Positions 27,082-36,815 of a stretch of DNA of 64,000 nucleotides are shown here, piece after piece; the first letter of the stretch is position 1, and each line of letters begins with the position of its first letter. This DNA comes from an uncultured Pelagibacteraceae bacterium. Lineage in GTDB: Bacteria; Pseudomonadota; Alphaproteobacteria; Pelagibacterales; Pelagibacteraceae. The stretch covers positions 1-64,000 of the forward strand of contig CACBKA010000006.1 of NCBI GenBank assembly GCA_902539745.1, in the 5' to 3' direction. The position numbers were made by a program, and so were the translations under genes. Under the pieces are notes generated by a model. That model was not told the DNA's origin. It made no database searches and was given only the letters and a program-made list of their open reading frames with translations.

Positions 27082-28227
27082 TTATTTTAAGGATTGAAAA
27101 ATCCCTTTATCAGAAATTTTAATACTCATTTCCTTTAAAAAATTAAGCTTATTGATATCACTTAAAATGAAGTCCTTTATCGGAGAAGTGATTTCGTTTT
27201 GTTTAAAAAAACTATTTGTTAAATTTATTCCCAAACCGAAAAGTAGGTTTTCTGGTTTTCTTGAACTTACAAACTTTTTAATAATCTCAGAATCCTTTAT
27301 TGGCAAACCTAAAGACTGGTTATATTCAATGAATTGAAATAATTTCATAATATCTCTTATTATCAAATTGAAACCTTGGCCTGCTACTGGATGAACATTA
27401 TAAGAACCATCACCTAAAACTAGTGAGTTATTTTTCGAAAAAATAGAATTGAATTTAAAAGAAATTGGATAAGTAATAATTTTATTAATATTTATATTTG
27501 TTTTATTACCTAATATTTTTTTTAATTTATTAAAAACAAAATCATTTATATTTTTATTTTTAAGTTTATTTGAAACACTCCAAACAAAAGAAAAGTTTTT
27601 TTCATTAGTTGGTAAAATCGCAAGTGGGCCCTCTTTTAAAAAGTACTGTCTTGGGTCACTAATGTTAATATTGTGGCTAACCATCGATGTTAAGGCAATT
27701 TCTTTATCATCTTTTTGGATAAATCTTTTTCCAACAAGCTCTGAAATTATTTTTGAACTTCTTCCAACACATAATAATATCAAATCATAAGCATAACTTT
27801 TTTTTCCAAATAGAATACAGGAATTTTTAGTATCAACTTTTTTTACTTCATTACTTATAATTTTAATATTTTTTTTTCTTTTAATTTTTTTTAATAAAAC
27901 TTTTTTAAGATCATTATTTTTTATTATATATAAAAGATTTTTTTGATCCTCAGAAAAATTAATAAAATTATAAAGTTGATTTATTTTTTCGTAAAATAAA
28001 TTAATTTTTTTGCATGGCCAAAATAGTTTATTATCCTTTTTGTCCAAATATTTATTAAGAAATTTAAAATTAGTTGGGGAAATAGCAGTAATTCTTGGAT
28101 CATTTATTTTTTTTTCTTGTTTATTTTTAGTAATAAAATCTACATTAATATCTAAATTACTAAGCACCAGGGCTGCTGTTAAACCCGATAATCCATCTCC
28201 AATAACGCAAATTTTTTGTTTTTTCAT
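27082..28227 (-). CDS. FAD-dependent ubiquinone-ring hydroxylase (UbiH/UbiL/Coq6 type)
   Basis: Aromatic hydroxylase of ubiquinone synthesis, about 381 aa. The N-terminal FAD loop is ICVIGDGLSGLTAALVLSNL (GxGxxG), and the second FAD motif near the C terminus reads LVLGDGSYNVHPVAGQGFNL, the HPVAGQG form being diagnostic for this UbiH/COQ6 group. The position hydroxylated (C1, C5 or C6) cannot be told, so no symbol is given. I place the start at ATG 28227 (MKKQKICVIG); the 13-codon longer version only adds a lysine- and histidine-rich stretch before the FAD fold. Divergent from ftsK. Confidence 0.88.
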   Translation of the reverse strand: MKKQKICVIGDGLSGLTAALVLSNLDINVDFITKNKQEKKINDPRITAISPTNFKFLNKYLDKKDNKLFWPCKKINLFYEKINQLYNFINFSEDQKNLLYIIKNNDLKKVLLKKIKRKKNIKIISNEVKKVDTKNSCILFGKKSYAYDLILLCVGRSSKIISELVGKRFIQKDDKEIALTSMVSHNINISDPRQYFLKEGPLAILPTNEKNFSFVWSVSNKLKNKNINDFVFNKLKKILGNKTNININKIITYPISFKFNSIFSKNNSLVLGDGSYNVHPVAGQGFNLIIRDIMKLFQFIEYNQSLGLPIKDSEIIKKFVSSRKPENLLFGLGINLTNSFFKQNEITSPIKDFILSDINKLNFLKEMSIKISDKGIFQSLK

Positions 28228-28288
28228 ATTTTTATGAATTTTATCAATTTTATTTAAATGATACAAAGTAAACTAGGTGATTCGAGAA

Positions 28289-30358
28289 ATGCAATTAAAT
28301 ATTTTACTAAGTAATGTCGCAAGTTTTATGAAAAGACGTCTAATCGAGTTATTTGGACTAATTTTAATTGCATTATGTTTCTTATTTACATTCACCTTAG
28401 CTTTTTATTCTCCGGAAAACACAACATTAATTTATAAAGCAGAAGGTGCTCAAGCTGTAAATATTTTCTATTATTATTCAAATGTAACAGCTGATTTTTT
28501 TCTTCAAAGTTTTGGATTAATGTCATTTGTAATTGGTATTTGCATTTTATCTTGGGGAATAAACTTAATTATAAATAAAAAAATTGAGAACTTATTAGCT
28601 AAATCTTTTTATCTTTGTGCAAGTCTATTCTTTGGATGTCTGTTTGTTTATTCAAGTTTTAATAATTCATTTTGGTTGATCGATAATGGAAATTCTGGAT
28701 TTGTAGGGGAAAGAAGTTATAGTTTCTTTATTAATTTTTTTCCAATTATTGAGAATGAATATTTTAAAATAAGTTTTCTTATTTTAACATTAGCTTTTTT
28801 TATTTTAAGTTCATCAATTAACTTTATAAAAATTTTTAAATTTTTTGCCAAAAAAAGTGATCGAGTTGATGATGGCAAAATTAATATTGGAGATGTATCA
28901 GAAGAAAGGATACAGGATGATATAAATTTAGGTCAAGAAAAACAGCAATCCTTTAGTTTTAAAGTTAAAAGTACTGAAAATAAAACTAGTAAATATATAT
29001 TACCATCTCTTTCCCTTTTAGAAAAAAACAAGGGTTTATTAATTAAAAAACCGGGTACCAAAAACATTGGGTCAGATTTTTTAGAAAAAATACTTCTAGA
29101 TTTCGGTGTTCAGGGTAAAATAAAAAAAATTAGTAATGGTCCTGTAGTGACTTTATACGAGTTTGAACCAGCACCAGGAGTAAAAGTTTCAAAAATCATT
29201 AATTTATCTGATGATATTGCCCGACATACAAGCTCTGTATCCACAAGAGTATCTGTCATACCTGGTAAAAATACTGTTGGGATAGAAATCCCAAACACAC
29301 AAAGAGATGATGTATATCTTTCGGAGATAATATCTTCAGATAGTTTTGGGAAAAAAGAGAATAGTTTGCCTATTGCTCTTGGAAAAACTATTTCGGGAAC
29401 TCCTATAACGGTCGACTTAACATCAATGCCACATCTTTTAGTGGCTGGAACCACTGGTTCAGGTAAATCAGTTTGTATTAATAGTATAATTATGTCTCTT
29501 TTGTACAAGCATGGTCCCGATAATTGTAAATTTATTCTAATTGATCCAAAAATGTTAGAGCTGTCATCTTACGAGGGAATTCCTCATTTATTAACTTCTG
29601 TGATTACAGATGCAAAAAAAGCTACTTCTGCATTAAGTTGGACCGTTAAAGAAATGGAGAGCAGGTATAGGTTAATGAGCTCTGAAGGTGTTAAAAATAT
29701 TGATGGGTATAATCAAAAACACAAACTTAAAATGCCATACATTGTTGTTGTTGTAGATGAAATGTCAGATTTGATGTTAGTGTCTGGTAAAGAAATCGAG
29801 GGATATGTTCAGAAGTTATCGGCAATGGCAAGAGCAGCTGGAATTCATATTATAATGGCTACTCAAAGACCTAGTGTAGATGTGATAACCGGAACAATCA
29901 AAGCAAATTTTCCTACTAGAATATCTTTTCAAGTAAGTTCAAAAATTGACAGTAAAACAATTTTAGGGGAACAAGGAGCTGAGCAACTTTTAGGAAAAGG
30001 GGATATGTTATTTATGTCATCAGCCAATAAAATATTTAGAATTCATGGTCCATATGTTTCTGAAAGTGAAATAGAAAAAGTTAATAGTTTTTTAAGATCA
30101 CAAGGTGAACCAGATTATATTGACGAGATAACTGCAATTAACGTAGGTGAGAAAAACGATAGTTTATCATTAGATGGGAATGATGAATTATACGACTCTG
30201 CGATCAAAATTGTACAAACTGAAAAAAAAGCCTCAACAAGTTTTTTACAAAGGAAACTTCAAATAGGCTATAACCGTGCTGCTAGAATAATTGACCAAAT
30301 GGAGGATAATGGGGTAGTAAGCAAAGCAAACCATGTTGGCAAAAGAGAGGTTTTATAG
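28289..30358 (+). CDS. ftsK: DNA translocase FtsK
   Basis: Hexameric motor that pumps DNA at the septum and assists chromosome dimer resolution. About 689 aa. Four hydrophobic segments in the first ~190 residues anchor it, then a linker of only about 80 residues, shorter than in E. coli. The motor follows: LVAGTTGSGKSVCINSIIMS (Walker A), KFILIDPKMLELSSYEGIPH, YIVVVVDEMSDLMLVSG (Walker B), IIMATQRPSVDVITG. The C-terminal winged-helix gamma domain is present (SFLQRKLQIGYNRAARIIDQ), implying use of KOPS-type guiding sites. ATG at 28289 chosen; a GTG 12 bases upstream is also possible. Confidence 0.97.
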   Translation: MQLNILLSNVASFMKRRLIELFGLILIALCFLFTFTLAFYSPENTTLIYKAEGAQAVNIFYYYSNVTADFFLQSFGLMSFVIGICILSWGINLIINKKIENLLAKSFYLCASLFFGCLFVYSSFNNSFWLIDNGNSGFVGERSYSFFINFFPIIENEYFKISFLILTLAFFILSSSINFIKIFKFFAKKSDRVDDGKINIGDVSEERIQDDINLGQEKQQSFSFKVKSTENKTSKYILPSLSLLEKNKGLLIKKPGTKNIGSDFLEKILLDFGVQGKIKKISNGPVVTLYEFEPAPGVKVSKIINLSDDIARHTSSVSTRVSVIPGKNTVGIEIPNTQRDDVYLSEIISSDSFGKKENSLPIALGKTISGTPITVDLTSMPHLLVAGTTGSGKSVCINSIIMSLLYKHGPDNCKFILIDPKMLELSSYEGIPHLLTSVITDAKKATSALSWTVKEMESRYRLMSSEGVKNIDGYNQKHKLKMPYIVVVVDEMSDLMLVSGKEIEGYVQKLSAMARAAGIHIIMATQRPSVDVITGTIKANFPTRISFQVSSKIDSKTILGEQGAEQLLGKGDMLFMSSANKIFRIHGPYVSESEIEKVNSFLRSQGEPDYIDEITAINVGEKNDSLSLDGNDELYDSAIKIVQTEKKASTSFLQRKLQIGYNRAARIIDQMEDNGVVSKANHVGKREVL

Positions 30359-30935
30359 TTTTTTGCTAAAAAAAAATATAACTACAATTTTTATTACAAT
30401 CATTTTTATAAGCTACTTTGGTTCATTAAAAGCTATTGAAAAAATAAGTATTATTAATAATTTTAATTCTTCAGAAACTCTTAAATTTGATTTTATTCAA
30501 AAATCTTTTAATAAAAATGAAAAAGGAGTTTGTTTTTTAAAAAGGCCTTATTTCTTAAGATGTCAATATAAAGATGAAAACCAAAAAGAACTTATTATAA
30601 ACAATAGAGTTTTAGTAATTTATCACAGAAGATATAATAAGATTTATAGATATCCAGTATCGCAATCTTTTTTTACAGATATTCTTAATAAAAAAAAATT
30701 TTCTGAATTAATTTCGAGTGGAGAGAACTTGCCAAATAAAAATTTTATTGAAATTAAATATTTTAATAAAAATAAAGGTGAGATAACATTATTCTTCAAT
30801 AAGAAAAACTATAATTTAAATGGTTGGAGGTTAGTTGATATTAATAACAATATCACATTATTAAAAATTGAAAATTTAATTAAAAATTCTGATATTAAAA
30901 AAAATTTTTTTTTGATCCCAGAGGAAAATCAATAA
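30333..30935 (+). CDS. lolA: Outer-membrane lipoprotein carrier protein LolA-like
   Basis: Periplasmic chaperone that ferries lipoproteins from LolCDE to the outer membrane. 200 aa. A hydrophobic signal (NITTIFITIIFISYFGSLKA) is followed by a LolA-fold domain: LKFDFIQKSFNKNEKGVCFL, KRPYFLRCQYKDENQKELII, and GWRLVDINNNITLLKIEN. The order ftsK-lolA is conserved in Alphaproteobacteria, supporting the call. The ATG at 30333 lies 26 bases inside ftsK; an alternative TTG at 30363, just after the ftsK stop, would shorten the N terminus by 10 residues and is quite possible. Confidence 0.88.
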   Translation: MLAKERFYSFLLKKNITTIFITIIFISYFGSLKAIEKISIINNFNSSETLKFDFIQKSFNKNEKGVCFLKRPYFLRCQYKDENQKELIINNRVLVIYHRRYNKIYRYPVSQSFFTDILNKKKFSELISSGENLPNKNFIEIKYFNKNKGEITLFFNKKNYNLNGWRLVDINNNITLLKIENLIKNSDIKKNFFLIPEENQ

Positions 30936-30936
30936 G

Positions 30937-31293
30937 TTAAGAAACCATTTTACCAATTTTTTCACCTGCGAATATGTGAAAATGTAAGTGGGGAACTTCT
31001 TGACCCCCATCACTTCCTATATTTGTTAAAGCTCTATAACCCTTTTTGTTTGCACCTACCAAACTTGATACGTGAGTTATAGCTTTGTTTAATTCAATTA
31101 TTTCTTTGTCTGAAGCTTTCTTGTTGAAATCATCTAAATCAACATACTCACCTTTTGGAATTACAAGAACATGTACTTTTTTTTGGGGATTAATATCATG
31201 AAAAGCTAAAACGTGATCGTTTTCATAAACTTTCTTACAAGGAATTTCTCCTCTAAGAATTTTTGCGAATATATTATTTTTATCATAACTCAT
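30937..31293 (-). CDS. HIT-family nucleotide hydrolase (HinT-like)
   Basis: 118 aa purine nucleoside phosphoramidase-type protein. The N terminus NIFAKILRGEIPCKKVYEND is typical of HinT, VLVIPKGEYVDLDDF follows, and the histidine triad is VPHLHFHIFAGEKIG (H-x-H-x-H). Its start overlaps the hisE stop by 4 bases, so it is expressed as the last gene of the histidine operon, an arrangement common in this class. Substrate in the cell is unknown. Confidence 0.95.
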   Translation of the reverse strand: MSYDKNNIFAKILRGEIPCKKVYENDHVLAFHDINPQKKVHVLVIPKGEYVDLDDFNKKASDKEIIELNKAITHVSSLVGANKKGYRALTNIGSDGGQEVPHLHFHIFAGEKIGKMVS

Positions 31294-31562
31294 TTTTGTC
31301 TTTTTTTTAGTTCACTCATAACATCTTCGATCTTAATATTATTACCCTCAAGATAAACCATCAAATGATAAATTACATCTGCCGCCTCGTGTATTTTATT
31401 AGAGTTTTGTTCAACAGCCTCTATTAATTCTGCTATTTCTTCTTTAACTTTTGCAACACTTAAGCTTTTATCGTTGAGAAGTTTGTTTGTATAAGATTTA
31501 TCAGGAGATGAATTTTTCCTCTCTCTAATGATTTGCATTAATTGTTCTAGGTTTTCAAACAT
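31290..31562 (-). CDS. hisE: Phosphoribosyl-ATP pyrophosphatase
   Basis: Second step of histidine synthesis, hydrolysing PR-ATP to PR-AMP. 90 aa. The MazG-like fold shows YTNKLLNDKSLSVAKVKEEI, AELIEAVEQ and HEAADVIYHLMVYLEG, with the conserved acidic residues (KEEIAELIEA, EAADVIYHL) that bind Mg. No HisI domain is fused. It starts 1 base after hisF and overlaps the HIT gene. Confidence 0.95.
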   Translation of the reverse strand: MFENLEQLMQIIRERKNSSPDKSYTNKLLNDKSLSVAKVKEEIAELIEAVEQNSNKIHEAADVIYHLMVYLEGNNIKIEDVMSELKKRQK

Positions 31563-31563
31563 A

Positions 31564-32322
31564 TTATAATCTTACTGATACATTCTTAGAGTTCAAATAT
31601 TCTTTAGCTTCTTTGATTTTATATTCTCCATAATGGAAAATAGAAGCTGCTAGAACTGCACTCGCTCCACCTTTAACTATACCATCGTAGAGATGATCTA
31701 AAGTTCCTACACCACCAGAAGCTATTACAGGAATATTGGTGTTATTCGTAATTGCTTTTAATAAATCAACATCGTAACCAGATTTAGTTCCGTCTTTATC
31801 CATTGAGGTTAATAAAATTTCACCGGCTCCATTGAATTCTACTTGTTTAGCAAACTCCACAGCATCGATACCAGTTTTATTTCTTCCCCCGTGTGTAAAA
31901 ACTTCCCACTTGTTATCAGAAACATTTTTAGCATCAATTGCTACTACAATACATTGAGACCCAAATTTTTTAGAAGCTTCTTTAACAAAACCTACGTTTT
32001 TTACAGCTGCAGTATTAATAGAAACTTTATCTGCTCCAGCTAGTAATAAATCGGTAATGTTTTGAATAGTTCTTACACCACCCCCAACAGTTAGTGGTAC
32101 AAAGCATTCCTTTGCAGTTTTTTTGACAATATCTGTGATTGTGTCTCTATTTTCATTTGATGCAGTAATATCTAAAAAACAAATCTCATCAGCTCCACCA
32201 TCACTATAAATCTTAGCTTGTTCAACTGGATCACCAGCATCTTTCAATTCAACAAAGTTAATACCTTTAACCACTCTTCCATTTTTTACATCTAAACAAG
32301 GAATAATTCTATTTTTTAGCAT
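31564..32322 (-). CDS. hisF: Imidazole glycerol phosphate synthase, cyclase subunit
   Basis: Forms IGP and AICAR using ammonia from HisH. 252 aa. The start [20 protein letters not shown] (ATG 32322) gives the catalytic Asp in [47 protein letters not shown] with the second catalytic Asp, and [20 protein letters not shown] complete the barrel. A longer in-frame version up to 32403 is rejected: the extra 27 residues are the shifted reading of a separate small ORF. Start overlaps that ORF by 14 bases. Confidence 0.97.
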   Translation of the reverse strand: MLKNRIIPCLDVKNGRVVKGINFVELKDAGDPVEQAKIYSDGGADEICFLDITASNENRDTITDIVKKTAKECFVPLTVGGGVRTIQNITDLLLAGADKVSINTAAVKNVGFVKEASKKFGSQCIVVAIDAKNVSDNKWEVFTHGGRNKTGIDAVEFAKQVEFNGAGEILLTSMDKDGTKSGYDVDLLKAITNNTNIPVIASGGVGTLDHLYDGIVKGGASAVLAASIFHYGEYKIKEAKEYLNSKNVSVRL

Positions 32323-32443
32323 TTTTTCTCTTTTTCGATTTACTCGGTAATAACCCTTTATTAACCGCTCTTGCTCTTTCAGAAAACCCGAGCTTCTCCC
32401 CATTTCTAATTTTTCTTCTTATTGTAGATAATTTTGCAACCAT
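32309..32443 (-). CDS. 44-aa basic small protein between hisA and hisF, unknown
   Basis: ATG at 32443-32441 is 3 bases after the hisA stop; the frame ends in TAG at 32311-32309, 14 bases inside hisF. The product starts [20 protein letters not shown], continues [20 protein letters not shown] and ends NAKK; it is strongly basic, without cysteines or a hydrophobic segment. Its fit between hisA and hisF, with coupling-type spacing at both ends, is the main argument that it is translated. The basic composition suggests RNA or ribosome binding, but I recognise no family. Confidence 0.55.
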   Translation of the reverse strand: MVAKLSTIRRKIRNGEKLGFSERARAVNKGLLPSKSKKRKNAKK

Positions 32444-32446
32444 ACT

Positions 32447-33169
32447 TTAATCTAACTCTTTGACTAACTCATCAAGTTTAATGTCACCATCATAGATAGC
32501 TTTACCAACGATTATACCTTCAATTTTTTTATTATTAAGCTCTTTCGCTTTTTTAATATCATTAATTGATGAAACTCCACCTGATATAACAACCGGACAA
32601 TTAGAGATTTTAGCTATATTAGTTGTTGCCTCGTAGTTGGGACTGGTTTTCATGCCATCTCTATTTATGTCTGTAAAAATAATTCTACTAACACCAAAAT
32701 CATTTATTTCTTTAAGGTAATCTGTAGCTTTAAAATTTAAGCTTTCTTTCCAGCCTGATACAAATAGATTTCCATCTTTTGTGTCTAATCCTAGGGCAAT
32801 TCTATTTTTAAATTTTATACAAGCCTTTTTTAAAAATTCTTTATTTTTAATAGCACCACTTCCTAAAATAACTTTCTCAACACCTGTATCGATATATTTT
32901 TTGACACTGTCTAAAGTTCTTATTCCACCACCTATTTCAATTTTTAAATCATATTGGTTTGAAATTTCCTTGATTATATCTAGGTTTACTGTCTTACCTG
33001 TTAAGGCTCCGTCTAAATCAACTATATGTAAATTTTTAAAACCATAATCTTTATATTTGCCTGCTTGATCAATTGGTGAAGTTTCATACTCAGTTTTATT
33101 ATTAAAGTCGCCCTTAATAAGCCTCACACATTTTTTATCTTTTATATCTATAGCAGGAAAAATCTTCAT
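32447..33169 (-). CDS. hisA: ProFAR isomerase HisA
   Basis: Fourth histidine enzyme, an Amadori isomerase converting ProFAR to PRFAR. 240 aa beta/alpha barrel. N terminus KIFPAIDIKDKKCVRLIKGD carries the catalytic Asp in AIDIK; LHIVDLDGAL, IEIGGGIRTLDSVKKYID, FTDINRDGMKTSPNYEAT (second Asp) and CPVVISGGVSSINDIKK are diagnostic. Its start overlaps the hisH stop by 1 base. Confidence 0.97.
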   Translation of the reverse strand: MKIFPAIDIKDKKCVRLIKGDFNNKTEYETSPIDQAGKYKDYGFKNLHIVDLDGALTGKTVNLDIIKEISNQYDLKIEIGGGIRTLDSVKKYIDTGVEKVILGSGAIKNKEFLKKACIKFKNRIALGLDTKDGNLFVSGWKESLNFKATDYLKEINDFGVSRIIFTDINRDGMKTSPNYEATTNIAKISNCPVVISGGVSSINDIKKAKELNNKKIEGIIVGKAIYDGDIKLDELVKELD

Positions 33170-33795
33170 TATAACTTTATAAAATTATCAATTATTTTTA
33201 ATCCAGTTTTATCACTTTTTTCTGGGTGAAATTGTGTACCGAATAAATTATGTCTTTCAATTGAACAGACAATCTTTGATGAATAATCTGTTGTTGCTGA
33301 AATGACCGATTTATCTTCAGGAATAAATTCATAACTATGTACAAAATACATATGAGATTTATTTTTTATATCTTTAAATATTTTGCTTTCTTTTTGTATT
33401 TCAATTTCATTCCAACCAATGTGTGGAAGTTTGAATTTTCCATTTTGATTATCAATTTTAGAAACTTTTCCTGAGATCCAACCTAGTCCTTTTGTTTCTG
33501 CCTCTTCATAACCAATATCTGCGAACATTTGTAAACCAACACAAATCCCCAGTAATGGTTTCTTGTTGGTGATGGCAAATTCTTTCAGCGTATCTGCAAG
33601 TCCATTTATACGGTTGAGAGAGTTTATGCAACTTTTGAAGGATCCTTGACCAGGTAGAACGATCTTATCGCTAAGTTTTATTTTTTTTATATCTGAAGTT
33701 ACCTCTATATTAACTTTACCTTTAGCAACCTCTGTAAAAGAGTTGATGACTGAGCTTATATTGCCCGATTGATAGTCAACGATAGTGACGTTCAT
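33169..33795 (-). CDS. hisH: Imidazole glycerol phosphate synthase, glutaminase subunit
   Basis: Class I glutamine amidotransferase feeding ammonia to HisF. 208 aa. N terminus VTIVDYQSGNISSVINSF, the oxyanion stretch VLPGQGSFKSCINSL, nucleophile cysteine in PLLGICVGLQMFADIGYEEA, and C-terminal catalytic His-Glu in FGTQFHPEKSDKTGL. Five bases after hisB, overlapping hisA by one base. Confidence 0.97.
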   Translation of the reverse strand: MNVTIVDYQSGNISSVINSFTEVAKGKVNIEVTSDIKKIKLSDKIVLPGQGSFKSCINSLNRINGLADTLKEFAITNKKPLLGICVGLQMFADIGYEEAETKGLGWISGKVSKIDNQNGKFKLPHIGWNEIEIQKESKIFKDIKNKSHMYFVHSYEFIPEDKSVISATTDYSSKIVCSIERHNLFGTQFHPEKSDKTGLKIIDNFIKL

Positions 33796-33800
33796 TTATT

Positions 33801-34391
33801 TTAAATAGTGCCCTTAGTAGATGGTATTGAATTTTTAATTCTTTTATCAATTTCCAGAGCTTCTTTAAGAGATCTTGCTAGGGCTTTAAAACAAGACTCA
33901 ATTTTATGATGACTATTTTCACCGTAAATATTTTCTACATGTAGTGTTATACCCGCAGACTGTGCAAAAGCTTGAAACCATTCTTTAAAAAGTTCTGTAT
34001 CCATTTCGCCAAGTTTTTCAACTTTAAGGTCTACGTTCCAAATTAAATATGGTCTATTCGATATATCCAAAGAAACACGGGTTAGTGTTTCATCCATAGG
34101 GATGTTAGTAGTAGCGTACCTTTTAATTCCTTTTCGATTTCCAGCTGCTTTTTTTATAGCCTCTCCGATAGCAATTCCTGTGTCCTCAGTAGTGTGATGG
34201 AGATCGATATGAGTATCGCCTTTAGCATTTATTTTCATATCAATGAGAGAATGCTTAGCAAGTTGCTCAAGCATGTGATCTAAGAAACCTATTTTGGTCT
34301 TTATTTGGTATTTGCCTTTACCATCTAAATTTACTTCAACAGAAATATTTGTTTCCTTCGTTTTTCTTTGAATTTTAGCTTTTCTACTCAT
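33801..34391 (-). CDS. hisB: Imidazoleglycerol-phosphate dehydratase
   Basis: Mn-dependent dehydratase of histidine synthesis. 196 aa single-domain enzyme, without the phosphatase domain found in the E. coli fusion. Signatures [37 protein letters not shown] and [20 protein letters not shown] carry the metal-binding histidines and glutamates. First gene of the hisB-hisH-hisA-ORF-hisF-hisE-HIT operon; divergent from hslV with about 100 bases between. Confidence 0.97.
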   Translation of the reverse strand: MSRKAKIQRKTKETNISVEVNLDGKGKYQIKTKIGFLDHMLEQLAKHSLIDMKINAKGDTHIDLHHTTEDTGIAIGEAIKKAAGNRKGIKRYATTNIPMDETLTRVSLDISNRPYLIWNVDLKVEKLGEMDTELFKEWFQAFAQSAGITLHVENIYGENSHHKIESCFKALARSLKEALEIDKRIKNSIPSTKGTI

Positions 34392-34455
34392 AATTAAGAA
34401 AATTAACTAAGATATATAGTTAAATTTATCATTTATCAATAAATGACCGCAGGGT

Positions 34456-34483
34456 CTTGAAGATTCGAAATGAGTGGCTACAT
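34456..34483 (+). promoter_or_regulatory. Candidate sigma-32 (RpoH) promoter of hslVU
   Basis: CTTGAA at 34456-34461 is a perfect RpoH -35 core; CTACATAT begins at 34478 after 16 bases, an imperfect -10 (consensus CCCATNT). The layout parallels the candidate at dnaK, including a predicted start site only a few bases ahead of the ATG at 34491. HslVU is a classical heat-shock protease, consistent with this control. Confidence 0.42.
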
Positions 34484-34490
34484 ATTAGTT

Positions 34491-35030
34491 ATGAGCGCAA
34501 ATCAAAATTGGCATGGAACCACAATAGTCCTTATTAGGAAGGGAAATCAAACTATTGTAGCTGGCGACGGTCAAGTTAGCTTGGGAAATACAGTGCTGAA
34601 AAGTAAAGCCAAAAAAGTTAGAAAGATTGAGAAAAGAAATGTGATTGCTGGATTTGCTGGATCAACTGCAGATGCATTAACTCTTTTTGAAAGACTGGAG
34701 GCTAAATTAGAAAAGCATGCAGGTAATCTTACAAGAGCAGCTGTTGAACTTGCTAAAGATTGGCGGACAGATAAATACCTAAGGAGACTAGAAGCGTTAA
34801 TGGCAGTGGCAGATAAAGAAAAAAGTTTTATTATTTCAGGGACTGGAGATGTTTTGGAGCCAGAGGACGGTATAATTGGAATAGGTTCTGGAGGAAATTA
34901 TGCTTTAGCTGCTGCAAAAGTTTTAATGGATAGTGACATGTCAGCAGAAGAAATCGCAAAAAAATCATTAAAAGTAGCATCAGAAATTTGTGTATTTACA
35001 AACGGTAATGTTACTATGGAAAAAGTTTAA
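34491..35030 (+). CDS. hslV: ATP-dependent protease HslVU, peptidase subunit
   Basis: N-terminal-threonine protease subunit that forms a dodecamer with HslU caps. 179 aa from the ATG at 34491. [20 protein letters not shown] places the catalytic threonine after HG, as in other alphaproteobacterial HslV, where a short propeptide is cut off; [20 protein letters not shown] and [20 protein letters not shown] follow, and [18 protein letters not shown] is near the C terminus. An in-frame ATG seven codons upstream falls within the promoter and is not preferred. Followed 2 bases later by hslU. Confidence 0.97.
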   Translation: MSANQNWHGTTIVLIRKGNQTIVAGDGQVSLGNTVLKSKAKKVRKIEKRNVIAGFAGSTADALTLFERLEAKLEKHAGNLTRAAVELAKDWRTDKYLRRLEALMAVADKEKSFIISGTGDVLEPEDGIIGIGSGGNYALAAAKVLMDSDMSAEEIAKKSLKVASEICVFTNGNVTMEKV

Positions 35031-35032
35031 TT

Positions 35033-36403
35033 ATGACGCAAAAAGCACCAAATTTAAAAATTGTAAAAGAATCTTCAAATAAAGATAGTTCAAAAGTAAG
35101 TGCATTATCTCCTAGAGAAATAGTTTCAGAATTGGACAGATATGTAATCGGACAACATCAGGCTAAAAGGGCGGTAGCAGTAGCATTGAGAAATAGATGG
35201 AGAAGACAAGCTCTTTCTGACGATATGAAAGATGAAGTTTTGCCAAAAAATATTTTGATGATTGGACCAACTGGTGTTGGTAAAACAGAAATTTCAAGAA
35301 GGTTATCAAAGTTAGCTCAAGCACCTTTTATAAAGGTAGAAGCAACTCGTTTTACTGAAGTAGGTTATGTTGGTAAAGATGTTGAACAAATTATTAGAGA
35401 TCTGATCGAAATAGCTATTGCTATGGAAAAGGAAAAAAGAAGAAAAGAAGTTTACGCAAAAGCTCAATTGGCTGCAGAAGAAAAAGTTCTAGACGCTCTC
35501 GTGGGTAAAAAAGCTAGCTTAGCTACAAGAGAAAGCTTTAGAAAAAGATTACGTTCTGGTGATCTAGATAAGAATGAAATTGAGATTGAGGTAAATGACA
35601 CATCATCTGGGATGCCAAGCTTCGAAATTCCTGGAATGCCTGGCGCTAATATCGGTATGGTTAATATTGGTGAGATATTAGGTAAGTCTGGAGTTTCTAA
35701 AGGCAAAAAAAAGAAAATGAATGTTAAGGAGTCACACGAAATATTAATTGCGCAAGAGTCTGATAAGATGATTGAACAAGATAAAATAATTAAGCAGGCA
35801 AAAGACTCAACAGAAAATAATGGTATCGTATTTCTAGACGAAATTGATAAAGTTTCAGCAAGAGGAGATAGAATTGGTGGAGATGTCTCCAGGGAAGGTG
35901 TTCAAAGAGATTTGCTTCCTTTAATAGAAGGAACAACTGTAAATACTAAATATGGTCCAGTAAAAACAGATCATATTTTATTTATTGCTTCTGGTGCATT
36001 TCAACTAGCAAAACCTTCTGATCTGCTTCCAGAATTACAAGGGCGTTTACCAATAAGAGTTGAATTGAATGCTTTGACTGAAGATGATTTTAAAAGAATT
36101 CTTAAAGAACCTGACAATAGTTTAATAAAACAATATAAAGCTTTATTGAAAACTGAAGATGTTGAACTTGATTTTTCTGATGACGGTATAGATATGCTAG
36201 CAAAACTATCTACCGAAATTAATGCAACAGTAGAAAATATTGGAGCCAGAAGATTACACACAATAATAGAAAAAGTTTTGGATGAAGTAAGTTTTACTGC
36301 TTCAGATAAAGCTGGACAAACTATCAAGGTTAATAAAGAATTTGTCAGCAAAAATTTAGGAGATCTTGTAAAAAATACAGATCTTTCAAAATTTATACTT
36401 TAA
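35033..36403 (+). CDS. hslU: ATP-dependent protease HslVU, ATPase subunit
   Basis: AAA+ unfoldase that feeds substrates to HslV. 456 aa. [20 protein letters not shown] at the N terminus, Walker [21 protein letters not shown], the inserted I domain around residues 120-240, Walker [21 protein letters not shown], sensor [20 protein letters not shown], and the C-terminal [20 protein letters not shown]. The 30-residue lead ([16 protein letters not shown]) is longer than in E. coli. Its 3' end overlaps the convergent Smr gene by 11 bases. Confidence 0.98.
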   Translation: MTQKAPNLKIVKESSNKDSSKVSALSPREIVSELDRYVIGQHQAKRAVAVALRNRWRRQALSDDMKDEVLPKNILMIGPTGVGKTEISRRLSKLAQAPFIKVEATRFTEVGYVGKDVEQIIRDLIEIAIAMEKEKRRKEVYAKAQLAAEEKVLDALVGKKASLATRESFRKRLRSGDLDKNEIEIEVNDTSSGMPSFEIPGMPGANIGMVNIGEILGKSGVSKGKKKKMNVKESHEILIAQESDKMIEQDKIIKQAKDSTENNGIVFLDEIDKVSARGDRIGGDVSREGVQRDLLPLIEGTTVNTKYGPVKTDHILFIASGAFQLAKPSDLLPELQGRLPIRVELNALTEDDFKRILKEPDNSLIKQYKALLKTEDVELDFSDDGIDMLAKLSTEINATVENIGARRLHTIIEKVLDEVSFTASDKAGQTIKVNKEFVSKNLGDLVKNTDLSKFIL

Positions 36404-36815
36404 ATTTTTTAAGTCTTATAATCAAAGCTCCCTTACCACCTTCTTTTAATGAAGCATTCTCCATTTTAATAACTTTTGAGTACAAAGCTGAGTTATTTTT
36501 AATAAATTCAGGTATTGTTCCTTTTAAGGTGCTGTGATCCTTAGAAACATAAACATTCTTATCTAGATTTGAGTGATGCCCTTGCCCAGTTACAAGTAAA
36601 ATTTCTTTAAAACCTTTTTCATAGCAGTTTTCAATAATTTCGGTCACTTTTTTATTTGCTTCATCTATAGATAGTCCATGAAGATCAAATTTGAATCTGA
36701 AATACTTCTTAATTTGTGATTTGCTTTCTTCCTTATCCTCGATATTTAATGGGCTTTTTAAAAAATCTTCCCAACTTTTTTTATCTTTTTCAGATAATTT
36801 TGATCTCTTTTTCAA
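36393..36815 (-). CDS. Smr-domain protein (putative DNA/RNA endonuclease)
   Basis: 140 aa. A charged N-terminal half ([19 protein letters not shown]) precedes a Smr domain: [20 protein letters not shown] has the LHG motif, [19 protein letters not shown] the GxGxHS-type motif. Stand-alone Smr proteins show nicking or RNA cleavage activity in some bacteria; the substrate here is unknown. The gene follows the Tim44-domain gene with a 4-base overlap; this Tim44-Smr pairing recurs in Alphaproteobacteria. Confidence 0.92.
   Translation of the reverse strand: MKKRSKLSEKDKKSWEDFLKSPLNIEDKEESKSQIKKYFRFKFDLHGLSIDEANKKVTEIIENCYEKGFKEILLVTGQGHHSNLDKNVYVSKDHSTLKGTIPEFIKNNSALYSKVIKMENASLKEGGKGALIIRLKKFKV

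Noticed and set aside
32323-32403. 27-residue N-terminal extension of HisF
   Set aside because: HisF begins [12 protein letters not shown]; the extra residues come from out-of-frame reading of the 44-aa ORF.
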